Below, one piece after another: positions 1 to 5,157 of a stretch of DNA of 12,141 nt; position 1 is the stretch's first letter; the number at the start of each line of letters is the position of its first letter. Source of the stretch: JBBSUX01 sp038234045 (GTDB lineage: Bacteria; Pseudomonadota; Gammaproteobacteria; Burkholderiales; Burkholderiaceae_C); NCBI GenBank assembly GCA_038234045.1, contig JBBSUX010000085.1, positions 1 to 12,141 of the forward strand, written 5' to 3'. Below the pieces are notes generated by a model. That model saw only the letters and a program-made list of their open reading frames with translations. It had not been told where the DNA came from and did not search any database. The translations under genes were made by a program, and so were the position numbers.

Positions 1-59
1 ACCGCGCCCACGGCCGCAATGGCCAGTGAGGCGAAACCCAAACCGCGTGCGTGGCGCAT
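1..59 (-). CDS. N-terminus of an exported protein, probably a cytochrome c (partial)
   Basis: Only the first 19 codons are inside the window; the gene runs off the left edge. Reading leftwards from the ATG at 59-57 gives MRHARGLGFASLAIAAVGA, a positively charged start followed by a hydrophobic alanine-rich stretch, which is what a Sec signal peptide looks like. A GGAG lies nine bases upstream of the ATG, a good ribosome binding site. The gene is divergent from engB. In pseudomonads and many other gammaproteobacteria the gene beside engB encodes cytochrome c4, a periplasmic dihaem electron carrier to the terminal oxidases, so that is the likely identity. No haem-binding CXXCH motif is visible in this fragment, so the cytochrome call rests on position only. 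Confidence 0.5.
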   Translation of the reverse strand, partial: MRHARGLGFASLAIAAVGA

Positions 60-257
60 GTGCAGAAGCTCCAGGGAACGGGGAAAAGCGGCGCCGTCGG
101 CAGCCGCGTAACTGGCGAATTATCGACGCCGCGGACCGCCGCGGTCAATTGCGCCAGTCTCGCCGCCACCAGTCCGGCGCCCGGATTGCTGCGCTCGGCT
201 GGCCCGCATTGCAGGCAGGGCGGGAGCTTGCCGGCAAAGCCTGTCATCCTGTCGCCC
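60..257. promoter_or_regulatory. Divergent intergenic region between the cytochrome-like gene and engB
   Basis: This stretch must hold the promoters of two divergent genes. I see no convincing -35/-10 pair for engB. It contains an odd-length palindrome, GACCGC-C-GCGGTC at 134-146, and a repeated CCGCGG core nearby; a one-base centre cannot form a hairpin loop, so if it matters it would be as a protein-binding site. Chance is also plausible in DNA this GC-rich. Confidence 0.3.
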
Positions 258-896
258 ATGCATAACCCACTGGAAAGAGCCAAATACCTGCTGGCGGCGC
301 ACCTCCCCAGCCAGCTGCCGCCCGACATCGGTCACGAGGTGGCCTTCGCCGGGCGCTCCAATGCCGGCAAGTCGACCGCGCTCAATGCGCTGACCCGGCA
401 GAACGCGCTGGCGCGGGTGTCCAAGACCCCCGGCCGTACCCAGCAGCTGGTGTTCTTCGAAGTGGCGCAGGACAAATACCTGGTGGACCTTCCAGGCTAT
501 GGCTACGCCAAGGTGCCGCACGATCTCAAGGACCACTGGCAGGCGTTCCTGGACCGCTACTTCCGCACCCGCGAGGCACTCAAGGGGCTGGTGGTGGTGA
601 TGGATATCCGCCACCCGCTGAAAGAATACGACCTGCACATGATCACCTACGCGGTGGAAAGCGGCATCCCCGCCCACGGCTTGCTCACCAAGGCCGACAA
701 GCTCGGACGCGGACAGCAGGGCAATACGTTGCAGGCGGTGCGCAAGGACCTGTTCTCCAGGTTCGGCGATACGGTCAGCGTGCAGAGTTTTTCCGGCGAG
801 TCCAAGCAGGGCGTCGACGAAGCGCGAACGGTGGTCAACGGCTGGCTGGGGTACGGGCCTGATGGCGGAGCATTAGATGCTCCAGCCGAGTTCTGA
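258..896 (+). CDS. engB: Ribosome biogenesis GTPase EngB (YihA/YsxC)
   Basis: This is a 212-residue cytoplasmic GTPase of the TrmE-Era-EngA-EngB-Septin superfamily, needed for assembly of the large ribosomal subunit. The motifs are in order: G1 P-loop GRSNAGKS at residues 32-39, the G2 threonine within KTPGRTQQ (T61), G3 DLPG at 77-80, G4 TKAD at 144-147, and a G5-like SGESK at 179-183. Length matches the family (about 200-210 residues). The reading frame is open up to base 51, but I chose the ATG at 258 because the residues after it (MHNPLERAKY) align with the start of known family members and the upstream codons resemble nothing. No clear Shine-Dalgarno precedes it. The last dozen residues, after GWLGYG, form a tail that includes a hairpin-forming stretch of DNA. 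Confidence 0.97.
   Translation: MHNPLERAKYLLAAHLPSQLPPDIGHEVAFAGRSNAGKSTALNALTRQNALARVSKTPGRTQQLVFFEVAQDKYLVDLPGYGYAKVPHDLKDHWQAFLDRYFRTREALKGLVVVMDIRHPLKEYDLHMITYAVESGIPAHGLLTKADKLGRGQQGNTLQAVRKDLFSRFGDTVSVQSFSGESKQGVDEARTVVNGWLGYGPDGGALDAPAEF
864..887 (+). repeat. Hairpin inside the 3' end of engB
   Basis: GGAGCAT (867-873) and ATGCTCC (877-883) pair perfectly around a three-base loop, and GGC (864-866) can pair with GCC (885-887) if A884 bulges out. The structure lies within the last codons of engB, whose stop is at 894-896. No T-run follows, so it is not a standard intrinsic terminator; it could protect the 3' end of the mRNA or attenuate transcription. Confidence 0.45.
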
Positions 897-1287
897 GCGA
901 CTGGCAGTAGGTGCGGATGCGTTACGAGAACTTTGGAAAGGCAAGCAGGGGGATATTCGCCAAATGCGTGTTAGTCGCACGTTTAGGCATTGACTCTATC
1001 GACGTGCCGAAAAATGGGTCTCGCCATGTCCGTGAGGCTGAGCGTTGAGAAAGTGGCAGCTCCGGCAGAAAGCGAGATGCTCTAGAAGAATGCGGTGAGC
1101 AAGCCAGCGCCACAGATTCGCCGCCGAGGGTCTAAACGCTGCGACACCCCTATTTGCACCGGCTTCCCGAATAGGAGCAGGGAACCACCGATGGGCGTCT
1201 CTCGTGGCTCGCCTCCCACCCGCAGCCTGTGATCTGGCACGCCCTCATGCGGCGAAATGGGTCGTGGCATCGGACATAGAGCGACGG
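897..1287. other. Gene-free stretch between engB and the AT-rich cluster
   Basis: Nearly 400 bases with no convincing gene on either strand. A 43-codon frame starts at ATG 917 and ends with TGA at 1046-1048, but it has only a weak ribosome binding site and no recognisable sequence. A longer frame open from 1204 runs into the gene at 1360, but the promoter at 1288-1316 lies inside that extension, so it is leader DNA. Base composition here is intermediate between the GC-rich core genes and the AT-rich cluster. It may be the remains of older genes at a rearrangement boundary; I see no integrase, tRNA or matching direct repeats. Confidence 0.5.
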
Positions 1288-1316
1288 TTGCAAGATTCTG
1301 CGCCCCCTGATATAAA
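1288..1316 (+). promoter_or_regulatory. Sigma-70 promoter with extended -10 for the four-gene cluster
   Basis: TTGCAA at 1288-1293 is followed by exactly 17 bases and then TATAAA at 1311-1316. TG at 1308-1309, one base before the -10 box, gives the extended -10 form TGnTATAAA. Transcription would start near 1323, about 37 bases before the GTG at 1360 and before its AAGGA. This is the best promoter match that I can see by eye in the window, and it decides the start of the first cluster gene. Confidence 0.75.
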
Positions 1317-1359
1317 AACCGGCTGGAAGATTGAATCGAAAGAACAAGGAAGAATTAAG

Positions 1360-2352
1360 GTGTCTCTAGGAATCAAGCCCGTGTGCGCGGCGCTAGTTTT
1401 TGTTGTTGCTGTGGCGCTAGTGGGCTGGAAAGTTTTTGTCGGAGCTAATCTGCCCGAAGATCTTTCCTCGTCCAAGCCTTTAGCCACAGGCTTGGGTGCG
1501 TCTGTGCCGACGGACGCAGAGCTCGCGTCGAGTGGAACGCTTGGCCATCGGCAGCCCGGAAAGCTGGGAACGGCGAGCACTCCTCGCACAGTCATGCCAC
1601 CTGCTGACATGCCTGCTGTTGAAGTAATTTTGAGATTGGAATCTGCCGCCAACTCGGGCAGTGTGCCGGCCTCGTGCCGAATTGCCGTTGAATTGCAGGA
1701 CTGCGCTGGCAGGAAAAATCAACTTGCGGCTGCGGATGCAGTCCAAAAAAGCATTCAAAGCACAGGCGCGAGCTCAAGTCGGCTAGAAGACATGGCAGGT
1801 AGCTTGCTGGCTGCAAGCGATCGATTGGAGGCCAAGTGCTTTGGCATTGATGATCAACAGCTCGCAACGGCGTTCGGGTATCAAATGAACGCAGCTCTCG
1901 CATCCCCTGATCTCGCGAGATGGCTCGTGGCCAATCCGGCCTTGGATCGATCGATTTTCATGGACCACATTGAGCAATGGCGAAGCTATAAGGAGTTCGC
2001 GGACCAATATTTGACGCTTGCAGTGGAACAGCCAAGCTCTGAGAACCTTCCGCTTCTTCTTTCAGCCTATAAGCCCCGTAATCATCCCAACATTGAGATT
2101 CTTCATCGAGAAGATCCGGCGATGTTTCTGGCGCTCGTCGACATTGCTCAATCCGGGGGTGCACCGATACCGAGCGATCTCCTAATGAGTGCGCATGCAA
2201 TAAGGAGCAGTCCGAGCGTGGTGAAAGCTGCATCACAGCGGAGGCGTGCGCTTGAGGATGCAGGATGGGGCGGCGTGGCGCTGGACCGCAGCGACTTTAC
2301 GCCTAACCCGCTTAGAAGGCCGACGATTGAGCGGTGCGCACAAGTTCCGTAA
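1360..2352 (+). CDS. Membrane-anchored protein of unknown function, first gene of the AT-rich cluster
   Basis: I do not recognise this 330-residue protein. Residues 7-28 form one hydrophobic segment near the N-terminus (PVCAALVFVVAVALVGW), a membrane anchor or uncleaved signal. Next comes a low-complexity linker rich in Ser, Pro, Gly and Ala (about 35-85), then a body of about 240 residues that looks mostly helical and would be periplasmic. The body has four cysteines (C106, C115, C160, C326), so disulfides are possible. The frame is open from 1204, but GTG 1360 is preferred: AAGGA sits nine bases upstream, the membrane segment follows directly, and the promoter at 1288-1316 lies just before. 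It is followed 43 bases later by a lipoprotein gene on the same strand. No catalytic motif is seen; the function is unknown. Confidence 0.8.
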   Translation: MSLGIKPVCAALVFVVAVALVGWKVFVGANLPEDLSSSKPLATGLGASVPTDAELASSGTLGHRQPGKLGTASTPRTVMPPADMPAVEVILRLESAANSGSVPASCRIAVELQDCAGRKNQLAAADAVQKSIQSTGASSSRLEDMAGSLLAASDRLEAKCFGIDDQQLATAFGYQMNAALASPDLARWLVANPALDRSIFMDHIEQWRSYKEFADQYLTLAVEQPSSENLPLLLSAYKPRNHPNIEILHREDPAMFLALVDIAQSGGAPIPSDLLMSAHAIRSSPSVVKAASQRRRALEDAGWGGVALDRSDFTPNPLRRPTIERCAQVP

Positions 2353-2366
2353 AAAAAGCATTTTTT
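2351..2366 (+). repeat. A/T-tract inverted repeat between the first two cluster genes
   Basis: A seven-base A run (2351-2357, overlapping the stop codon) is followed by GCA and six T (2361-2366). The A and T tracts could pair into a weak stem. It has no GC stem, so termination here would be partial at best; it might lower expression of the downstream genes relative to the first. Confidence 0.3.
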
Positions 2367-2395
2367 CTATACCACTCTAATGAGGAAGTTTTCTC

Positions 2396-2752
2396 ATGCG
2401 CCACTTGGTTCTGCTCGCACCTATTGTGTTTCTCGCCTCTTGTGCGTCTTTGCAAAGCGAGGGTAAAAAGCTGGGCGTTATTCGCGGCCGCGCAATTATT
2501 CAATTTGAGCAACAAGAGTTTTTCGAGTGCGGAAAGGCCGGACGAGTTCTGACGATCAGCAACCCAGAAGTGTTTCGCAAGGCCGATTTAGAAGCTCACC
2601 CTGACGATTTGTATTACGTCGTCGAGGGCTACATCACGAAGCCAGGTGCATTTGGAAGTTTGGGGTTGACGGAAGGGGTGCTAGTTGCAAAGAACGTAAA
2701 GGCGATGACAGGAGCTCGACTGGCGTGTCTCGACACAATGCAGGGACGGTGA
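2396..2752 (+). CDS. Small lipoprotein of unknown function
   Basis: This 118-residue protein starts with a lipoprotein signal: MRHLVLLAPIVFLASC, with lipobox LASC and the lipidated cysteine at residue 16. After cleavage it would be a membrane-anchored protein of about 100 residues; residue +2 is Ala rather than Asp, which by the usual rule favours outer-membrane sorting. The mature part has two more cysteines (C45 in FFECGK, C111 in RLACLD). The arrangement of strand-like segments (VIRGRAIIQF, FFECGKAGRVLTI, YYVVEGYIT, GVLVAKNVKAM) suggests a small beta-barrel or OB-like fold, as in some short envelope lipoproteins; this is inference. The ribosome binding site GGAAG lies seven bases before the ATG. 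It follows the 330-residue gene by 43 bases and precedes the next gene by 34, so co-transcription is likely. Function unknown. Confidence 0.88.
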   Translation: MRHLVLLAPIVFLASCASLQSEGKKLGVIRGRAIIQFEQQEFFECGKAGRVLTISNPEVFRKADLEAHPDDLYYVVEGYITKPGAFGSLGLTEGVLVAKNVKAMTGARLACLDTMQGR

Positions 2753-2786
2753 GAGCAAAATTTTGATTTATAAAGGAGCAATTTTT

Positions 2787-3026
2787 ATGCTGCAAAGGAT
2801 GCTTTTTCCGCTGCTAATTGCATTAATCGCGTTGTTCTATAGCCCATCAGCAAAGGCCACTGACGAGGCATGGGATTCAGTAACGACCTGCAATGGGGTT
2901 CGTTGCACCGTAATTGTCAATTACTACTATAAAACTCCTGACGGGCGCTTCGTTCTTTTGGGCACTTACGTTTATCACTATCCGGATCCTGCTTTGCAAA
3001 AAGATCCGTCGGTGAAGGAAAATTGA
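2787..3026 (+). CDS. Small exported cysteine-pair protein, paralog 1
   Basis: Unrecognised protein of 79 residues with a Sec signal peptide (hydrophobic residues 5-18, likely cleavage after AKA at 24), leaving a mature peptide of about 55 residues. That peptide has one cysteine pair (C35, C40), a beta-rich aromatic stretch (TVIVNYYY), a PDG turn at 51-53 and a proline-rich end closing with KEN. The frame is open from 2763, but ATG 2787 is chosen because AAGGAG sits eight bases before it and the signal peptide follows immediately. From C40 to P66 it aligns without gaps to residues C45 to P71 of the next gene product, so the two are tandem paralogs. Function unknown: a structural, binding or toxin/inhibitor role would all fit. 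Confidence 0.88.
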   Translation: MLQRMLFPLLIALIALFYSPSAKATDEAWDSVTTCNGVRCTVIVNYYYKTPDGRFVLLGTYVYHYPDPALQKDPSVKEN

Positions 3027-3065
3027 GAGCTACGACAACGTCAATTTACACAGGGATGGTGGGGG

Positions 3066-3314
3066 ATGAATTTATTGGGGCTACGGAAAAGCGTTTGGGC
3101 TGGACTATTGCTGCTCGCGGTGATGCTGCCACTTCAGGTGTTGGCGAACGAGACGATCACAATGGTGTCTACGTCGTGTAGTAGTGTTGTTGGTACCTGC
3201 ACGGTGATAACAACGATCTATGTGAGGTATCCCGACGGATCGATTTGGTTTGTCAGTCAAACAACCGTCGTCATACCTTATTTCAAACCGAAGCCGCCGA
3301 CGGTAGAGAACTGA
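3066..3314 (+). CDS. Small exported cysteine-pair protein, paralog 2
   Basis: Unrecognised protein of 82 residues and partner of the preceding gene. It has a signal peptide (residues 10-26 hydrophobic, likely cleavage after VLA at 27) and a mature part of about 55 residues with a cysteine pair (C38, C45), the shared CTVI start, a YPDG turn at 55-58, a run of beta-branched residues and a proline-rich end finishing in VEN. The spacing from the second cysteine to PDG (11) and from PDG to the next proline (15) is the same in both paralogs, while the signal peptides and many core residues differ, so the duplication is old or diversifying. The start ATG 3066 has an AGGGA nine bases upstream. It is the last gene before the terminator. 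Function unknown. Confidence 0.85.
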   Translation: MNLLGLRKSVWAGLLLLAVMLPLQVLANETITMVSTSCSSVVGTCTVITTIYVRYPDGSIWFVSQTTVVIPYFKPKPPTVEN

Positions 3315-3323
3315 TGGCGAAAT

Positions 3324-3348
3324 CTGACTGAGTTCGTTCTTAAGTCAG
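3324..3348 (+). repeat. Inverted repeat upstream of the cluster terminator
   Basis: CTGACT (3324-3329) and AGTCAG (3343-3348) can pair around a 13-base loop, just after the last cluster gene. It is much weaker than the hairpin that follows and may be accidental or add to 3'-end structure. Confidence 0.3.
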
Positions 3349-3356
3349 CTGCCAAG

Positions 3357-3390
3357 GCAGAGGAGAATTCTTTTCTCCGCTGCTTGTTTA
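3357..3390 (+). terminator. Intrinsic terminator of the AT-rich cluster
   Basis: GCAG-A-GGAGAA (3357-3367) pairs with TTCTCC-G-CTGC (3373-3383): ten base pairs interrupted by one A/G mismatch, with the five-base loop TTCTT. The T-rich TTGTTT follows directly. It lies 43 bases after the stop of the last small gene, and faces the end of oppB, which is on the other strand. Confidence 0.75.
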
Positions 3391-3482
3391 GCGCAACACG
3401 TTACAGGCCCGCCATGCTTCATTTGAATCCTACATTTCGGTGTTCTGGCGCGTGAGGTGAGTGGCGTTGGATTCGACTCGGC

Positions 3483-4415
3483 CTAAGCGTTTGCCGCCAG
3501 CCGTGGGTCCATCCACCCGCGTAGCGCGTCGACCAGGGTGTTGATCAGCACGATCAGCGCGCCTACCACCAGCACCACGCCCAGCACCAGGGTGTAGTCA
3601 CGGTTGAGCGCGCCCTGCACGAAGTAGCGGCCCATGCCGGGGATACCGAAGACCTGTTCAACCACCGCCGAGCCGGTGATGACGTTGATCAGCGCCGGCG
3701 ACAGCCACGCCACCACCGGCAGCAGCGCCGGTTTAAGGACATGTGCGAACAATAGCCGCGATTCTGAAAACCCGCGCGCCCGCGCCGCGCGCAGGTAGTC
3801 GGCCGACAGGGTTTCCAGCATCGAGGCGCGGGTCAAACGCGCGCAGTACGCAATGTTGGGCAGGGCCAGCGCGATCACTGGCAGCACCAGGTTCTGCCAG
3901 TCGCCCCAGCCACCGGCTGGCAGCCAGTGCAACGTCACCGCGAACAGCAGGACCAGCAGCGGCGCGGCGACGAATTTCGGAACGGCCAGGCCCAGCCCGG
4001 CGATCAGCATCAAGCCGCGATCGATCCAGCGTCCGGCGCGGAGTGCCGCGGCCACGCCCAGAGGAATCCCAAGTCCCAGCGCCAGCAGCAGCGCCAGTCC
4101 GCCATTGAGCGCCGACACCGGCAGGGCCTGGCCGATGAGCTGGTTGACCGTGCAGTCGGGATATTGGAATGAAGGCCCCAGATCACCCCGCGCCACGTCG
4201 CCGAGCCACGCCCCGTACTGCGCCAGCAGCGGCTGGTCGAGGCGGTACTGTGCTGCCAGCGCGGCCTGCACTTCGGGGGGCGCTGCCTTTTCCGTATCGA
4301 AGGGGCCGCCCGGCGCGGCACGCAGCAGCACGAAGCAAAGCGTCGCCAGCAGCCAAAGTGTGAGGAGGGCCTCCGCCAGCCGTGAGGGCAGCTGTTTCAA
4401 GCTGCCAGCCCGCAA
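3483..4415 (-). CDS. oppB: Oligopeptide ABC transporter permease OppB
   Basis: This is one of the two inner-membrane permease subunits of an oligopeptide importer. The 310-residue product follows E. coli OppB from end to end as I remember it: N-terminal segment, APGGPFDTE, the PPEV region, GDLGPSFQY, then six membrane segments, the EAA-type loop that contacts the ATPase at about 207-226 (DYLRAARARG, FAHVLKPALLPV), and the C-terminal GALNRDYTLVLG and VDALRGWMDPR. The frame stays open into the gene upstream, but TTG at 4415-4413 fits best: GAGG sits eight bases before it, straddling the stop of the VIT gene. A second TTG at 4400 (305 residues) matches E. coli length but lacks such a site. OppC, its obligate partner in known systems, is not in the window, nor are the ATPases OppD and OppF. 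Confidence 0.93.
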   Translation of the reverse strand: MRAGSLKQLPSRLAEALLTLWLLATLCFVLLRAAPGGPFDTEKAAPPEVQAALAAQYRLDQPLLAQYGAWLGDVARGDLGPSFQYPDCTVNQLIGQALPVSALNGGLALLLALGLGIPLGVAAALRAGRWIDRGLMLIAGLGLAVPKFVAAPLLVLLFAVTLHWLPAGGWGDWQNLVLPVIALALPNIAYCARLTRASMLETLSADYLRAARARGFSESRLLFAHVLKPALLPVVAWLSPALINVITGSAVVEQVFGIPGMGRYFVQGALNRDYTLVLGVVLVVGALIVLINTLVDALRGWMDPRLAANA

Positions 4416-4425
4416 TGGCCGCGCC

Positions 4426-5121
4426 TCACACCAATGCGCCGAAGAGCCGGCCGACCGCAGCGGCGGCGGCCATCGCCGCGGCGCCCCAGAACACCACGCG
4501 TGCCGCGCCGCGGGCAATTGGAGCGCCGCCCACGAAAGCGCCCATCCCGCCTGACAGCACCAGGCCAAGCAGGGTTGCCACCACGGTCACCGTGATCACC
4601 CGGCCCGGCGGTGCCAGCACGCTTGCCAACAGCGGCAGCAATGCGCCGATGGCGAATGCGGCGGCCGACGCCAGCGCCGCCTGCAGAGGCCGCGCGCGCA
4701 GGCTGTCGGTGATGCCCAGCTCGTCGCGGGCGTGCGCGCCAAGCGCATCGTGCGCGGTCAGCTGCGCTGCCACCTGGCGAGCCAGCGCCGGCTCCAGGCC
4801 CCGCTGGCGATAGATGCCGGCCAGCTCGACCAGTTCGCTTTCCGGATCATCGTCCAGCTCCCGCAGCTCCCGCGACATGTCGGCCTTTTCCAGGTCGGCC
4901 TGCGACTGCACCGACACGTATTCGCCCGCGGCCATCGACATTGCGCCAGCCACCAGCCCGGCAACGCCGGTCGCCAGCAGCACACTCTGCGAAACGCCGC
5001 TGGCGGCCACGCCGACCATCAGTCCTGCGATCGAAACCACCCCGTCGTTGGCCCCGAGCACGGAAGCGCGCAGCCAGCCTGCGCGGTCGGAGCGATGTGA
5101 TTCCCTGTGTCCAATACGCAT
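4426..5121 (-). CDS. VIT1/CCC1-family iron/manganese transporter
   Basis: This 231-residue membrane protein belongs to the family of plant VIT1 and yeast Ccc1, which move Fe2+ and Mn2+ out of the cytoplasm. The hallmark start is present: a His/Glu-rich lead (HRESHRSDRAGWLRASVLGANDGVVS), then two hydrophobic segments to about residue 66 with MSMAAGEYVSV. A hydrophilic domain of about 75 residues follows, rich in Glu and Asp (RELDDDPESELVELAGIY, AHDALGAHARDELGI), which in VIT proteins binds metal. Three further membrane segments end the protein (about 148-228). The ATG at 5121-5119 has AAGAGG upstream. The gene sits 36 bases after oppA and ten bases before oppB on the same strand, so the three are probably one transcript. 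In bacteria the likely role is metal efflux; the link to peptide uptake is unclear. Confidence 0.95.
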   Translation of the reverse strand: MRIGHRESHRSDRAGWLRASVLGANDGVVSIAGLMVGVAASGVSQSVLLATGVAGLVAGAMSMAAGEYVSVQSQADLEKADMSRELRELDDDPESELVELAGIYRQRGLEPALARQVAAQLTAHDALGAHARDELGITDSLRARPLQAALASAAAFAIGALLPLLASVLAPPGRVITVTVVATLLGLVLSGGMGAFVGGAPIARGAARVVFWGAAAMAAAAAVGRLFGALV

Positions 5122-5157
5122 CAGTGCCTAGCCTCTTGGTGGTGGGTCAGTGCGATC

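Noticed and set aside
51..257. Upstream extension of the engB frame to an ATG at 51
   Set aside because: The encoded residues do not look like the EngB family, overlap the divergent gene's start and would add about 69 residues to a family of about 210.
120..677. 185-codon frame antisense to engB
   Set aside because: Shadow of the well-supported engB frame in GC-rich DNA; no start signal or family resemblance.
917..1048. 43-codon open frame after engB
   Set aside because: Weak ribosome binding site, no signal or domain, and length within chance expectation.
1204..1359. Longer start for the 330-residue protein
   Set aside because: The extension contains the promoter at 1288-1316, has no ribosome binding site and precedes a membrane segment that is normally N-terminal.
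3455..3482. tRNA T-arm-like GGATTCGACTC beside oppB as an attachment site
   Set aside because: The five bases either side of TTCGACT do not pair, no tRNA body is present, and no matching direct repeat is seen near 900-1300.
3853..5131. Long plus-strand frames opposite oppB and the VIT gene
   Set aside because: Low-complexity Arg/Ala/Ser-rich translations typical of antisense frames in GC-rich DNA; the minus strand carries clear family sequences.
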